DNA of 64,000 nt from Mycobacterium kubicae (GCF_015689175.1 NZ_CP065047.1:2356001-2420000), one strand, 5' to 3'; positions 1-9,052 are shown, counted from the stretch's first letter. The notes: generated from the sequence alone by a model not told the origin. Numbers and translations: made by a program.

Positions 1-1
1 G

Positions 2-331
<330 letters not shown>

Positions 332-337
332 CCGGCA

Positions 338-1357
338 ATGGAATTCGACGCGGTCCTGCTGTTGTCTTTCGGCGGGCCGGAAGGTCCCGAGCAGGTGCGG
401 CCTTTCCTGGAAAATGTCACGCGCGGCCGCGGGGTGCCGCCGGAGCGGCTGGACGCGGTCGCCGAGCACTACCTGCACTTCGGTGGGGTGTCACCGATCA
501 ACGGGATCAACCGCGCGCTGATCGAGGAGATCCGCGCTCAGCAAGATCTGCCGGTCTACTTCGGCAACCGCAACTGGGCACCCTATGTCGAAGAGACCGT
601 TACTACCATGCGGGACAATGGGATTCGACAAGCAGCGGTGTTCACCACGTCGGCGTGGAGCGGGTATTCCAGCTGCACACAGTACGTCGAAGACCTAGCT
701 CGCGCCCGCCAAGCCGCCGGCCCCCAGGCGCCGCGATTGACCAAACTGCGCCCCTACTTCGACCATCCACTGTTCGTGGAGATGTTCGCCGACGCCGTCG
801 CCGCGGCCGCCGCGACCGGACCGGCCGACGCCAGATTGGTGTTCACCGCGCATTCCATTCCGCTCGCCGCGGACCGTCGGCTGGGGCCGAACCTCTACAG
901 CCGCCAAGTCGCCTATGCCGCAAGTCTTGTGGCTAAGGCCGCCGGATACGACGACTATGACCTGGCCTGGCAGTCCCGCTCGGGCCCGCCGCGGGTGCCC
1001 TGGCTGGAACCCGACGTCGCCGATCATCTCAAGGCACTGTCCGACGACGGTGTCCGCGCCGTCATCGTTTGCCCTATCGGCTTCGTCGCCGACCATATCG
1101 AAGTCGTGTGGGACCTTGATCAGGAGCTGCAGGAAGAGGCCCAGGTCATGGGAATCGCGTTGGCCAGAGCCACCACCCCGAACGCCGACCCTCGATTCGC
1201 CCGGCTGGCAATCGATTTGATGGACGAGCTGCGGTACGGCCGCGCGCCCGCCCGGGTGCTCGGTTCAGACCCGGTGCCGGGCTGTTTGGCCAGTGTCAAC
1301 GGCGAGGCGTGCCGTCCACCGCATTGCGCGCGCGAAAACGCCGACGGCAGCGAGTAA
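338..1357 (+). CDS. hemZ: Coproporphyrin/protoporphyrin ferrochelatase (HemZ/CpfC)
   Basis: This enzyme inserts Fe2+ into the porphyrin near the end of heme synthesis; actinobacterial members act on coproporphyrin III. The 339 residues compare with about 344 in M. tuberculosis HemZ. Seen in the sequence: the N-terminal [20 protein letters not shown] signature, the catalytic His172 in FTAHSIP, the [12 protein letters not shown] loop, and a C-terminal PGC...AC..PHC cluster (Cys316, Cys325, Cys330) matching the [2Fe-2S] ligands of actinobacterial ferrochelatases. The ATG start lies 6 bases after inhA and gives the conserved [13 protein letters not shown] beginning. The stop codon abuts the stop of the convergent gene on the other strand. 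Confidence 0.95.
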   Translation: MEFDAVLLLSFGGPEGPEQVRPFLENVTRGRGVPPERLDAVAEHYLHFGGVSPINGINRALIEEIRAQQDLPVYFGNRNWAPYVEETVTTMRDNGIRQAAVFTTSAWSGYSSCTQYVEDLARARQAAGPQAPRLTKLRPYFDHPLFVEMFADAVAAAAATGPADARLVFTAHSIPLAADRRLGPNLYSRQVAYAASLVAKAAGYDDYDLAWQSRSGPPRVPWLEPDVADHLKALSDDGVRAVIVCPIGFVADHIEVVWDLDQELQEEAQVMGIALARATTPNADPRFARLAIDLMDELRYGRAPARVLGSDPVPGCLASVNGEACRPPHCARENADGSE

Positions 1358-2290
1358 TCAGTCGAACCAAGCCGAGTGCAGGATCGCGTTCAGGGCAGCC
1401 AACCGCGCCGAACGCACCACGGCGGTCAGCGGTCGCAGCGCACTGTTGGCCATGTGCGCTTCCGAGGTCGATTGCGTGCCAAGGGGCTCTATGCCGGCCG
1501 CAATGCGTGAGGTCGTGGAGTCGGGTAGCCGGCTCAGGCCGGCGCTGACCGCGATGATGGCGTCGACGTGCGCCGCGTTCTCCAGCACCCGCAATGCGCG
1601 GCACGGGGCGTGGTCCGGAACGCAATGTTGTCGCGTGGATTCCAGCAGTTGCTCGACCATCGCGCGCGGATTGTCGACGCCGGTTGCCGCCGAGCCCAAT
1701 CCGATGGCACTCAACGCGTCGGCGGCCGAACGCACCGCTGAGCGCAAGGCGTATTCCGCGTCACCCAGCTCGTAGTGGTCGGTCAGCGGCGTAGCGGGCA
1801 GCGAGTAGACGACCCAGGACAGCGCGGTTATCTCCGGAATTGCGGAACTGTCGTCGGCCTCGCCGTCTTCAATGTCCTCGTAGAAAAATTCCGGAACCAG
1901 CCCGATGGCGGTGCTCGGGTCCGCTGCGTTGGTGATGATCACCGCCTCGCCGGCGGTCAGCGCGTCGCGCTGGAACTGGGTGCCGGCGGCCAAGCCTCGC
2001 ACGTCACCGGGGACCGGCAGGACTACGCTGATCGGCCCGTGCAGGCGGTCCGCCGCGCAGCCCGTGTTCCGGCCCGCCGCCGCACGCACGGTCTGCAGCA
2101 GCGACATCGTGCCGCCATCGTGCACGTCGGGCCACGGCAAGCCGGTGTGACCGGCGGCGACAGCATCGTAGGCCGTGACGGATTGCTTTGGCGCCCACAG
2201 GGATAACGCGTCCAAGACGTCGTCGGGCGCGGCCTTGCCGGCGAGCCAGGCATTGGCCCACATCGACAGCGAAACACTGGGACACCACAT
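1358..2290 (-). CDS. Conserved mycobacterial hypothetical protein (Rv1486c type)
   Basis: The 310-residue protein is of unknown function. Its position, convergent with ferrochelatase and divergent from the NfeD-like gene, and its opening [20 protein letters not shown] match M. tuberculosis Rv1486c as I remember it. No signal peptide, membrane segment or nameable catalytic motif is visible; the composition is Ala-rich with several acidic patches (for example [11 protein letters not shown]), typical of a soluble cytoplasmic protein. An 18-codon upstream extension to 2344 is possible but would run past the ATG of the divergent gene at 2348 and lacks a clear ribosome site, so I place the start at 2290. 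Confidence 0.8.
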   Translation of the reverse strand: MWCPSVSLSMWANAWLAGKAAPDDVLDALSLWAPKQSVTAYDAVAAGHTGLPWPDVHDGGTMSLLQTVRAAAGRNTGCAADRLHGPISVVLPVPGDVRGLAAGTQFQRDALTAGEAVIITNAADPSTAIGLVPEFFYEDIEDGEADDSSAIPEITALSWVVYSLPATPLTDHYELGDAEYALRSAVRSAADALSAIGLGSAATGVDNPRAMVEQLLESTRQHCVPDHAPCRALRVLENAAHVDAIIAVSAGLSRLPDSTTSRIAAGIEPLGTQSTSEAHMANSALRPLTAVVRSARLAALNAILHSAWFD

Positions 2291-2347
2291 GATCTCGCAG
2301 TGTAGTTGTTTGCCACGACTAAGGCCGATCACGAGTATTCTCAAGCC

Positions 2348-2782
2348 ATGCCTGTGGCGCTGATCTGGCTAATTGCAGCATTGGTGCTAGCCGGCGCGGA
2401 AGCGCTCACCGGCGACATGTTCTTGTTGATGCTCGGCGGGGGAGCGTTGGCGGCCGCCGGGACCAGCTGGCTGACGGACTGGCCGGTCTGGGCGGACGGG
2501 GCGGTGTTCCTCGTCGTCTCGGTCCTGCTGGTGATGACGGTGCGCCCGGCCCTGCGGCGGCGGTTGACCCCGGCCAAGGGCGCGGTGATGGGTGTGCAGG
2601 CGCTGGAGGGCAAGAACGCGCTCGTGCTGGACCGGGTGGCCCGCGACGAAGGGCAGGTCAAGCTGGACGGTCAGGTGTGGACGGCGCGCCCGCTCAACGA
2701 GGGTGATACCTACGAGCCCGGCCAGCAGGTAACCGTCGTGCACATCGACGGCGCCACGGCGGTGGTCTTCAAGAACGTGTAA
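2348..2782 (+). CDS. NfeD-like membrane protein (Rv1487 type)
   Basis: The 144-residue protein has two to three N-terminal hydrophobic segments ([48 protein letters not shown]). They are followed by a soluble C-terminal domain of about 70 residues with the small beta-barrel (OB-like) pattern of NfeD proteins, for example [21 protein letters not shown] and a final GATAVVFKN. NfeD proteins work beside stomatin/SPFH proteins in membrane microdomain and quality-control functions, and the SPFH gene follows 21 bases downstream. The start at MPVALIW matches the known length of Rv1487; an ATG 14 codons upstream adds only a non-conserved tail. Confidence 0.88.
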   Translation: MPVALIWLIAALVLAGAEALTGDMFLLMLGGGALAAAGTSWLTDWPVWADGAVFLVVSVLLVMTVRPALRRRLTPAKGAVMGVQALEGKNALVLDRVARDEGQVKLDGQVWTARPLNEGDTYEPGQQVTVVHIDGATAVVFKNV

Positions 2783-2803
2783 CGCATCGAGAAAGGAACT
2801 CGG

Positions 2804-3949
2804 GTGAACGGTGCAGTTGCTGGGTTGGTGTTGTTGGTCGTCTTGGTGATATTCGCCATCATCATCGTCGCCAAATCGGTCGCGCTGATCCCGCAGGCCG
2901 AGGCCGCGGTGATCGAGCGGCTCGGGCGGTACAGCCGCACGGTCAGCGGGCAGTTGACGTTGTTGGTGCCCTTCATCGACCGTGTCCGGGCCCGGGTGGA
3001 CCTGCGGGAGCGGGTGGTGTCGTTCCCGCCGCAGCCCGTCATCACCGAGGACAACCTGACCCTCAACATCGACACCGTCGTCTATTTCCAGGTCACCGTT
3101 CCGCAGGCCGCGGTGTATGAGATCAGCAACTACATCGTCGGCGTCGAGCAGCTCACCACCACCACGCTGCGCAACGTCGTCGGCGGCATGACCCTCGAGC
3201 AGACGCTGACCTCCCGCGACATGATCAACGGACAGCTGCGCGGCGTATTGGACGAGGCGACCAACCGCTGGGGTTTGCGGGTCGCACGCGTGGAGCTGCG
3301 CAGCATCGACCCGCCGCCATCGATTCAGGCCTCGATGGAAAAGCAGATGAAGGCCGACCGGGAAAAGCGCGCGATGATCTTGACCGCCGAAGGCACCCGG
3401 CAAGCAGCGATCATGCAGGCGGAGGGACAGAAGGCTGCGCAGATCCTCGCCGCCGAAGGCGCCAAGCAGGCCGCCATCCTGACCGCTGAAGCCGACCGCC
3501 AGTCACGGGTGCTGCGCGCTCAGGGTGAGCGAGCGGCCGCCTACCTGCGGGCGCAGGGGCAGGCCAAAGCGATCGAGAAGACATTCGCCGCCATCAAGGC
3601 GGGCCGGCCCACTCCGGAGATGTTGGCCTACCAGTACTTGCAAACACTGCCTGAGATGGCGCGTGGTGACGCGAACAAGGTGTGGGTGGTGCCCAGCGAC
3701 TTCAGCGCCGCGCTGCAAGGGTTCACCCGGCTGTTGGGCACGCCCGGCGAGGACGGGGTGTTCCGGTTCGAACCGTCTCCGGTCGAGGACGCGCCCCGGC
3801 ATGCCGCCGACGGCGACGACGCGGAGGTCGCGGATTGGTTCTCCACCGAAACCGACCCCGCGGTCGCGCAGGCGGTGGCCAAGGCCGAGGCGATCGCCGG
3901 CAAACCGGTCGACGGTGCGGCGGCGTCGCCGCCGGAGCTTCGGCAATAG
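2804..3949 (+). CDS. SPFH/band-7 (stomatin-like) protein (Rv1488 type)
   Basis: This is a 381-residue membrane-anchored scaffold protein. One N-terminal membrane segment (GLVLLVVLVIFAIIIVAKSV) precedes the band-7/SPFH domain (about residues 30-200: AAVIERLGRYSRTV, PQPVITEDNLTLNIDTVVYFQVT, LRSIDPPPSIQASMEKQMKA). A long Ala/Glu/Gln coiled-coil follows (about 190-260), with repeated AEGxxQAAI units typical of oligomerising stomatins. The acidic C-tail is variable. The start is GTG, preceded by the GAGAAAGGAA ribosome site. It probably forms an operon with the NfeD-like gene, the usual partner of this family. The length equals that of M. tuberculosis Rv1488. Confidence 0.93.
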   Translation: MNGAVAGLVLLVVLVIFAIIIVAKSVALIPQAEAAVIERLGRYSRTVSGQLTLLVPFIDRVRARVDLRERVVSFPPQPVITEDNLTLNIDTVVYFQVTVPQAAVYEISNYIVGVEQLTTTTLRNVVGGMTLEQTLTSRDMINGQLRGVLDEATNRWGLRVARVELRSIDPPPSIQASMEKQMKADREKRAMILTAEGTRQAAIMQAEGQKAAQILAAEGAKQAAILTAEADRQSRVLRAQGERAAAYLRAQGQAKAIEKTFAAIKAGRPTPEMLAYQYLQTLPEMARGDANKVWVVPSDFSAALQGFTRLLGTPGEDGVFRFEPSPVEDAPRHAADGDDAEVADWFSTETDPAVAQAVAKAEAIAGKPVDGAAASPPELRQ

Positions 3950-3958
3950 GCTTGGCCC

Positions 3959-4312
3959 ATGAGCCTTTTGACTGCACCGAAAACCTATGCGGCGCTCGCC
4001 GCATTCCAGGCTGGTGATGCGGTGGCGTGTGCCATCCCGTTGCCGCCGATCGCCGAGCTGCTCGACGATCTCGGCGTCCCGGAAAGTGTGCGGCCCGTCA
4101 TGCCGATCGCCAAGGCCGCCTCAGCGGTGGGTCTGGCGGCCGTCACCCGATTCCCGGGCCTGGCCCGGCTGACCACTGCGATGCTGACGCTGTACTTCGT
4201 GTTGGCGGTCGCGGCGCATCTTCGCGTCCGGGATTTCCTTCGTGCCATTCCCGCGGTGTCGTTTCTGACGCTGTTCGCGGCGATGACGGCCAAGGGCCCG
4301 GACGGTAGCTAG
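3959..4312 (+). CDS. DoxX-like small membrane protein (Rv1489 type)
   Basis: The 117-residue protein starts 9 bases after the SPFH gene, so probably belongs to the same transcript. It has several hydrophobic helices (AALAAFQAGDAVACAIPL; AKAASAVGLAAV; LTTAMLTLYFVLAVAAHL; AIPAVSFLTLFAAM), with the four-helix layout and the conserved PxMPIAKxxSAVGL pattern of DoxX-like proteins. The exact biochemical role of this subfamily is unknown. It is the last gene of the block shared with M. tuberculosis before a long accessory segment. Confidence 0.8.
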   Translation: MSLLTAPKTYAALAAFQAGDAVACAIPLPPIAELLDDLGVPESVRPVMPIAKAASAVGLAAVTRFPGLARLTTAMLTLYFVLAVAAHLRVRDFLRAIPAVSFLTLFAAMTAKGPDGS

Positions 4313-4348
4313 TTCACTCCGTCCGCGACGACAGCACGACGCGCTGTC

Positions 4349-5266
4349 CTAACAGAGGTGCGTCGTAAACCAGTCCCGCGCGGCCTGCGACGCCAGTTTG
4401 AACCCCTGGCCGGTGTAGGCCGCGAAGTGGCCGCCCGGAATGAAGACGATTCGTTTCGGTTCGGCCGCAGTCTGGTACGCGGCCGCCGCCAGGCTCCCGC
4501 CGGTCAGGCCATCCTCTTGGGCGACGATCATCAGCAGCGGGGTCGGCGCGATGTCGGGCAGGTGGCGCGCCGGTTCGTAGCCGTAAAAGTTGTCCAGGCT
4601 GCGCAACGTCACCTCGTTGGGCCATTGCTGATCCAGCGTTACGCGTGCTTCGGTGAAGAATGCGTAGGCGTCGGGCGTGGGCAAACCCACCAGCGTGGTC
4701 GGGTCCTTACCGATGACCGGCACCATGGTCGGCGCGTCGCCGCGTGCGCGGGCGCGCCGGTCGGCGGTGAAGCGCTCCGGGCCGACCACCTGGTTGTTCA
4801 CCCGGGCCAGGCTGGCGTAGGTGACCCTGCCGCTGATGAAGGGGGCCTGGCCGCAAACAGCGTGCACCCGCCGGTCGATCGCCGCGACGACGAAAGCGTG
4901 CGCGGCCGAGAAACTGGTTCCCCACACGCCGATGCGATCGGGATCAACCTCGGGTCGGTTCTGCGCAAAGGTGATCGCATGCCGGTAGTCGCCGATCTGC
5001 TCCCACGGGTCGACCTCATGGCGCGGCTTGCCGCGCGCTGTCCCGGAGTCACCCCAGCCCCGATTGTCGAAGACCAGCACGCAAATTCCCGCCTCCGCAA
5101 ACACTTCGGCGAACTTGTCGAGGTACATCTTCTTCGTCGACGTCCACCCATGCGCCATGACCACACAGGGGCTCGCCGTCCCAGCTTGGTGTTCCTGCCG
5201 GGCGGGATACCACCACGCGTGGAGAGTGGCTCCCTCGGCGTCGAACGTGACGTCTTCGCGCAGCAT
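4349..5266 (-). CDS. Alpha/beta hydrolase, dienelactone-hydrolase/acyl-esterase type
   Basis: The 305-residue hydrolase has a complete catalytic layout: nucleophile Ser118 in GTSFSAAH, an acidic residue in MIVAQEDGLTGG, and a C-terminal His in PGGHFAAYTG. The oxyanion-side motif VVMAHGWTSTKK and the VFDNRGWGDSG strand fit the DLH/CocE-like group of alpha/beta hydrolases. No signal peptide is seen, so it is probably cytoplasmic. GAGGAG sits upstream of the ATG. It is the last gene of a run on this strand behind a LysR and a TetR gene, which suggests control by one of them. The substrate cannot be deduced. Confidence 0.85.
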   Translation of the reverse strand: MLREDVTFDAEGATLHAWWYPARQEHQAGTASPCVVMAHGWTSTKKMYLDKFAEVFAEAGICVLVFDNRGWGDSGTARGKPRHEVDPWEQIGDYRHAITFAQNRPEVDPDRIGVWGTSFSAAHAFVVAAIDRRVHAVCGQAPFISGRVTYASLARVNNQVVGPERFTADRRARARGDAPTMVPVIGKDPTTLVGLPTPDAYAFFTEARVTLDQQWPNEVTLRSLDNFYGYEPARHLPDIAPTPLLMIVAQEDGLTGGSLAAAAYQTAAEPKRIVFIPGGHFAAYTGQGFKLASQAARDWFTTHLC

Positions 5267-5433
5267 TGCTCATAACTCCTCGAAATGGCTTGCAGCGCCC
5301 ACATTTCCACAGCGAATCGAACTCGGTCCAATACCGAATCGGGCGCGCGGTAATACCTTTGAAGCATCACCTTGGTTTTGGCTTCTTGGTTAGGCGCCTG
5401 CGTTGGTCACGATCTGCAACCAGGCGGCCCGAC

Positions 5434-6021
5434 TTACTTGCGTCGCTTGCCGGGAGAAATGAGTATGTCCGCGGTTTCCCGCGCGGCGTCGAGCACTTCC
5501 ACCTGCGTGGCGGCGTCGGCCATGGCACGCGATATCGACACCGCCCCAACCATCAGCGCGACGATGCTCCACGCCCGGCGTTCGCGGTCCGCGCCGTCGA
5601 GCAACTCCGCCATTCGACCTGCCAACGCGGCGATCTTGTGTTCGTATGCCTCCCGCGTGGCCGAACCCGCCCGTGCCACGTCGGCACTCAGGGTCGGCAT
5701 CACGCATCCTTCAGCCGGATTGTTGACGTGGTAGGCGCTTAGGTATTCGGCGACAAAGGCTTTCAGTTTGGAGCGGCGCTCGGCCTTGCTGCCGGACTCC
5801 GTATCGGAAACGAACGGCTCACCGACGGCGGCCTCGACGATGGCCTCGAGCATCGCTTCCTTGTTGGCGAAATTCGAATAGAACGCCCCCGACGTCACAT
5901 CGGCCGCGGCGGCCAGCCCGTCCACCCCGATCCCGTTGAAGCCGGCGACCTTCATCGAGCGCGTGCCCCCACGTAGTAACGCGGCGCGCGCTTTGGCCTT
6001 CTGGTCTGCGGGGTATCTCAT
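5434..6021 (-). CDS. TetR/AcrR-family transcriptional repressor
   Basis: The 195-residue regulator has an N-terminal helix-turn-helix (residues about 12-60: GFNGIGVDGLAAAADVTSGAFYSNF, then NKEAMLEAIV), the classic TetR signature, followed by a helical ligand-binding domain. The ATG at 6021 is preferred over upstream in-frame starts because TetR proteins begin close to this point and an extension would read through the promoter. A TATACT-like -10 box on this strand (6035-6040) and a near-palindrome (6037-6061) lie immediately upstream, suggesting autorepression. A near-identical 19-bp element occurs before the hydrolase at 8000, a likely target. Confidence 0.9.
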   Translation of the reverse strand: MRYPADQKAKARAALLRGGTRSMKVAGFNGIGVDGLAAAADVTSGAFYSNFANKEAMLEAIVEAAVGEPFVSDTESGSKAERRSKLKAFVAEYLSAYHVNNPAEGCVMPTLSADVARAGSATREAYEHKIAALAGRMAELLDGADRERRAWSIVALMVGAVSISRAMADAATQVEVLDAARETADILISPGKRRK

Positions 6022-6036
6022 GGCTGTGACTCTTAG

Positions 6037-6061
6037 TATAACTATCGATATCTTACGATAG
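6037..6061. promoter_or_regulatory. Probable TetR operator at the tetR promoter
   Basis: A perfect inverted repeat CTATCG-N8-CGATAG lies at 6042-6061, overlapping the -10-like TATACT (reverse strand, 6035-6040) of tetR. The 19 bases at 6037-6055 recur in reverse orientation at 7941-7959 with a single mismatch. The combination of symmetry, promoter overlap and a second copy at another promoter supports an operator. It also overlaps the last codon of the LysR gene. Confidence 0.65.
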
Positions 6062-6949
6062 AGAGACCGGATCGATCGTCTGTCCGGCACAGGCCAGCGC
6101 CGCAGCGATGAACTCGTCGCGCGCCGCGTCCTGGACCGTTGCGTCCCAGGCCAGCACTATCCGGCTGGGCGCGAGGCCATCGGCCGGCACCACCCGCAAG
6201 TCCGGCCTTCGGTACGACGTGGTTATGGACCGGGGAAGTACCGCGAAACCGGCGCGCGCGGCGACTAATTCGAGCTTCTGCTCGATCCCGCTGACCGAGG
6301 ACTGCACCGCCGCGCGGCGCTGCTCCGGGCTGGCGACGGCATACCACTCGGGCACCGACGCGGGGTTCTGCAGCAGCCGCCGCGATGCCAGATCGTGTAG
6401 CGATACCGACCGCCGTTCGGCCAGCGGATCACCGGCGGCGAGTACTACGTCACGTGGCTCCTCCAGCAACGGCGCCGTCGCCAGGCCGGACAGGTCGAAC
6501 GGCGAGCGAGCGTAGACCACGTGCACGTCGCCGCGACGGATCACCTCGGCCTGCTCGTTCCACGTCACCGGCACGATCACCGCGCGCCGCGCCGGGTCAC
6601 CCGCCTCGAAAGCCCGTGCGGCAGCGGTCGCCAACAGCCCGGGCAGGACCCCGACCTTGATCACGACGGCGGGGGCTTCAGCCTGCGATAGCCGCTGCCG
6701 CAGCGCCTGCACCTCGGTAAGCAGGAACCGGCCCTCGTCGAGCAGCCGCGATCCAGCGGGGGTCAGCGTCGTCCCGCGGGTGTCCCGATTGAGCAGCTTG
6801 ATCCCCAGTTCGCGCTCGAGCGCGCGAATCTGACGCGAGAGCACAGGCTGGGCAATGTGCAGCCGCGCGGCGGCGCGGCCGAAGTTAAGCTCCTCCGCCA
6901 CGGCGACGAAGTAGCGCAGTTTGCGTATGTCGAGATCCACCGTGGTCAT
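6053..6949 (-). CDS. LysR-family transcriptional regulator
   Basis: The 298-residue regulator begins with MTTVDLDIRKLRYFVAVAEE and the LysR winged helix-turn-helix (LNFGRAAARLHIAQPVLSRQ...LERELGIKL), followed by a periplasmic-binding-like effector domain (about residues 90-290). In-frame sequence upstream of 6949 lacks family similarity and crosses the divergent promoter, so the ATG at 6949 is the start. It is divergent from the SDR gene at 7020 with a 70-base gap, the standard arrangement of a LysR regulator and its target. A T-N11-A palindrome lies on its own start, suggesting autoregulation. Confidence 0.92.
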   Translation of the reverse strand: MTTVDLDIRKLRYFVAVAEELNFGRAAARLHIAQPVLSRQIRALERELGIKLLNRDTRGTTLTPAGSRLLDEGRFLLTEVQALRQRLSQAEAPAVVIKVGVLPGLLATAAARAFEAGDPARRAVIVPVTWNEQAEVIRRGDVHVVYARSPFDLSGLATAPLLEEPRDVVLAAGDPLAERRSVSLHDLASRRLLQNPASVPEWYAVASPEQRRAAVQSSVSGIEQKLELVAARAGFAVLPRSITTSYRRPDLRVVPADGLAPSRIVLAWDATVQDAARDEFIAAALACAGQTIDPVSLS

Positions 6950-6962
6950 ACCGAAAGGGTAT
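6948..6962. promoter_or_regulatory. LysR-type T-N11-A box at the lysR start
   Basis: ATACC-GAAAG-GGTAT is a perfect 5-bp inverted repeat with the T-N11-A spacing (T6949, A6961) of LysR binding sites. On the reverse strand a TACCCT -10-like hexamer ends 6 bases before the lysR ATG, so the message may be leaderless and the box would cover the promoter. It lies in the divergent gap with the SDR gene. Confidence 0.5.
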
Positions 6963-7019
6963 CGTGCCTGGACGAAAAGAGTGTTGGACGAGCGAAGCCC
7001 ACGCCTTGACCCTGGATGC

Positions 7020-7736
7020 ATGAGTCTGTGCAACCAAATCGTCCTGATTATCGGGGGGACGTCGGGCATCGGCCTGGCGGTGGCCGCCGCGGTCGCCGAG
7101 CGTGGCGCCACGCCCGTCGTCGCCTCGCGCCGATCATCCAGCGTCGACCGCGCGCTGGGACTGCTGCCCGCCGGGGCTCGTGGCGCAACGGTCGACCTCG
7201 CCGACCCCGCATCCATCGAGCGGCTGGCCGAGTGGGCCGGCCCCGTCGATCACGTCGTCTACACCGCGGGCGAGCCGCTAGAGACGGTTCCGTTGGCAAG
7301 TCTGACGCCGGACGTCATCGCCGCCTTCTACCAAACCCGCTTCATCGGGGCGTGCAGCACGGTTCGGGTGTTCGGCCGACGACTGGCCGCGGGCGGCTCG
7401 ATCACGCTGACCAGTGGATCGGCCGCCGAGCAACCGGATTTCGGTGCGTTGCCGGTCAGCCTGTGCGGCGCGATGAACGCGCTGACCGCCGCCCTGGCCG
7501 TCGAACTGGCACCGGTGCGGGTCAATAGTGTCGCGCCGGGCATGGTGCGCTCCCCGCTGTGGCGCAACATGGGCGAGGAGGACCGAGAAGCGATGTTTTC
7601 CGATGCGGCAGAACGGATTCCGTTAGGCAGGGTCGCCGATGCCGAGGAGGTGGCGCGGGCTTACCTGTTCTGCATCGAGCAGACGTACTCCACCGGAGCG
7701 GTCGTCAAGGTCGACGGCGGCAGCGTCCTCGTCTAG
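7020..7736 (+). CDS. SDR-fold protein lacking the canonical YxxxK
   Basis: The 238-residue Rossmann protein has the classical SDR cofactor motif GGTSGIG (residues 12-18), the YTAGEP strand, a Ser pair in LTSGS (132-134), and the C-terminal NSVAPGMVRSPLW and KVDGGSV ending. At the expected catalytic Tyr and Lys, however, the sequence reads PVSLCGAMNAL, so Pro145 and Cys149 occupy these positions when the following LTAALAVEL helix is used as anchor. It may be a non-catalytic or altered-chemistry member. The start is the ATG at 7020; upstream codons lie in the divergent promoter. It is probably regulated by the adjacent LysR. Confidence 0.85.
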   Translation: MSLCNQIVLIIGGTSGIGLAVAAAVAERGATPVVASRRSSSVDRALGLLPAGARGATVDLADPASIERLAEWAGPVDHVVYTAGEPLETVPLASLTPDVIAAFYQTRFIGACSTVRVFGRRLAAGGSITLTSGSAAEQPDFGALPVSLCGAMNALTAALAVELAPVRVNSVAPGMVRSPLWRNMGEEDREAMFSDAAERIPLGRVADAEEVARAYLFCIEQTYSTGAVVKVDGGSVLV

Positions 7737-7940
7737 ACGTCAGCCGTGGTCCAGCGCCGGTGACGCCGTTCGCCACTACCTGGCTTTGCATAACGTCGTC
7801 GTGGCGGCGTACCTAGCGGTGCACACCCGCAGTGCGGACCTTCCGTGGCTACTTACCTTCAAAAGCGCTTGCACCAAGCAGATTTCAGGATGCCGGACGC
7901 GGCGGCGATACTTTCTTGCAGTGCGGGCAAGGGCTAGCCA

Positions 7941-7975
7941 TAAGATATCGATCGTTATATATTGATCGTTATTCT
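7941..7975. promoter_or_regulatory. Second TetR-operator copy with promoter of the hydrolase gene
   Basis: TAAGATATCGATCGTTATA (7941-7959) is the reverse complement, with one mismatch, of 6037-6055 at the tetR promoter. GATCGTTAT occurs twice as a direct repeat (7950-7958, 7964-7972). A TATTCT -10-like hexamer sits at 7970-7975, 24 bases before the start of the gene at 8000, so the element would cover the -35 region. The surrounding 7737-7999 gap holds no other gene. Confidence 0.6.
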
Positions 7976-7999
7976 ATGATTCCGAGGGAAGGCAGCATC

Positions 8000-8923
8000 A
8001 TGGCAAGCAAGCAGGCGGTCGAGTTCGCCGAGTTCCTGGCCGATATCGGCCGGCGAGCCTCGAATCCCAACTTCGGGCTCGAGACGATTCGTGACGTGAC
8101 TGAGAACATCCATCAGGCGACCAAGGAACCCGAAGGAGTCACCTATGCCGAGGTCGACGCCGGCGGGGTTGAGGCATTGTGGTGTATTCCTGTCGACAGT
8201 GACCCGGAATCGGCTCTCCTGCACACGCATATGGGTGGCAGCGTATTGATGTCGATGCATTCGGACCGAAAGGCCGCCGCGCACATAGCGAAGGCGGCCG
8301 GCGCGCGCTCGCTGGTCCTGAACTTCCGTCGTTCTCCGGAGCACAAGTACCCGGCGCAGGTCGAAGACGTGCAACGCGCCTACCGCTGGCTACTCGATCA
8401 GGGCTACCGGCCCAACAAGATTGCCAGCGTCGGCCACTCGATCGGCGGCTTTCTCGCGGTCGAACTCGTGCTGCGACTGCGAGATCGGGGTGAGGCGTTG
8501 CCTGGCGCGGTATTGTCCATTTCGCCCTGGGCCGACGTCACACTGTCGGGCGAATCCATCGAAACCAACGCCGAGCGGGACAAGCTGCTCACGCGAGGAT
8601 TGCTCGAGCTGTTCCGGTCCTGCTGGCTCGACGGAACCGATGTGGGATTCGCCGACCCACGGGTGCACCTGCTCGGTGCCGACCTGTCCGGGTTACCTCC
8701 ACTCGGGGTGTACTACGGCGAGTATGAACTGCTCGCGTCGGACGCCGTCGCCTTCGCCCAAAAGGCAAAGGAGGCAGGCAATGACGTCGTCGTCCGGCGG
8801 GTGGAGGAGGGTCAGCATTCTTTCATTATCGGAGCCGGTCGTGTAGATGAGGTGGACCGCGCCATCGCCGAAATGGGTCTTTGGTTGCGCTCTACGCTAG
8901 GACTTCAAACCGCGGTGGCGTAG
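8000..8923 (+). CDS. Alpha/beta hydrolase, hormone-sensitive-lipase (Lip) family
   Basis: This is a 307-residue carboxylesterase/lipase-like enzyme. It has the HSL oxyanion-hole element HTHMGGS (residues 75-81), nucleophile Ser147 in GHSIGG, a later Asp region (YGEYELLASDAV) and a C-terminal His in EEGQHSF. The family comprises cytoplasmic mycobacterial Lip enzymes acting on short-chain esters. The ATG at 8000 follows GAGGGAAGG (7984-7992); an ATG at 7976 is a weaker alternative. Expression is probably controlled by the TetR at 5434, whose operator-like element is duplicated just upstream. Confidence 0.9.
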   Translation: MASKQAVEFAEFLADIGRRASNPNFGLETIRDVTENIHQATKEPEGVTYAEVDAGGVEALWCIPVDSDPESALLHTHMGGSVLMSMHSDRKAAAHIAKAAGARSLVLNFRRSPEHKYPAQVEDVQRAYRWLLDQGYRPNKIASVGHSIGGFLAVELVLRLRDRGEALPGAVLSISPWADVTLSGESIETNAERDKLLTRGLLELFRSCWLDGTDVGFADPRVHLLGADLSGLPPLGVYYGEYELLASDAVAFAQKAKEAGNDVVVRRVEEGQHSFIIGAGRVDEVDRAIAEMGLWLRSTLGLQTAVA

Positions 8924-9032
8924 CCTCTACCGCAACAACTCTCGTGAGTTCACCTACGGAGTCGTGACTTCGCGTACGCGCAAAAACTCCGGCCGTTCAT
9001 TCGACGAGGTGACGGTGCTGCGCGTCGAAGTT

Positions 9033-9052
9033 CCCGCGGAAACCGCCGCGGG
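9033..9052. other. GC-rich stem-loop between hydrolase and GMC genes
   Basis: CCCGCGG and CCGCGGG form 7-bp arms (9033-9039, 9046-9052) around a 6-base loop, 110 bases after the hydrolase stop. A separate perfect palindrome CGCGTACGCG lies at 8971-8980. No U-tract follows, so it could be an attenuator or terminator without a tail, or structure within an alternative N-terminus of the GMC gene. Confidence 0.35.

Noticed and set aside
2387..3403. 338-codon open frame antisense to the NfeD and SPFH genes
   Set aside because: It spans two well-supported genes on the other strand and reads as low-complexity His/Arg/Gln sequence.
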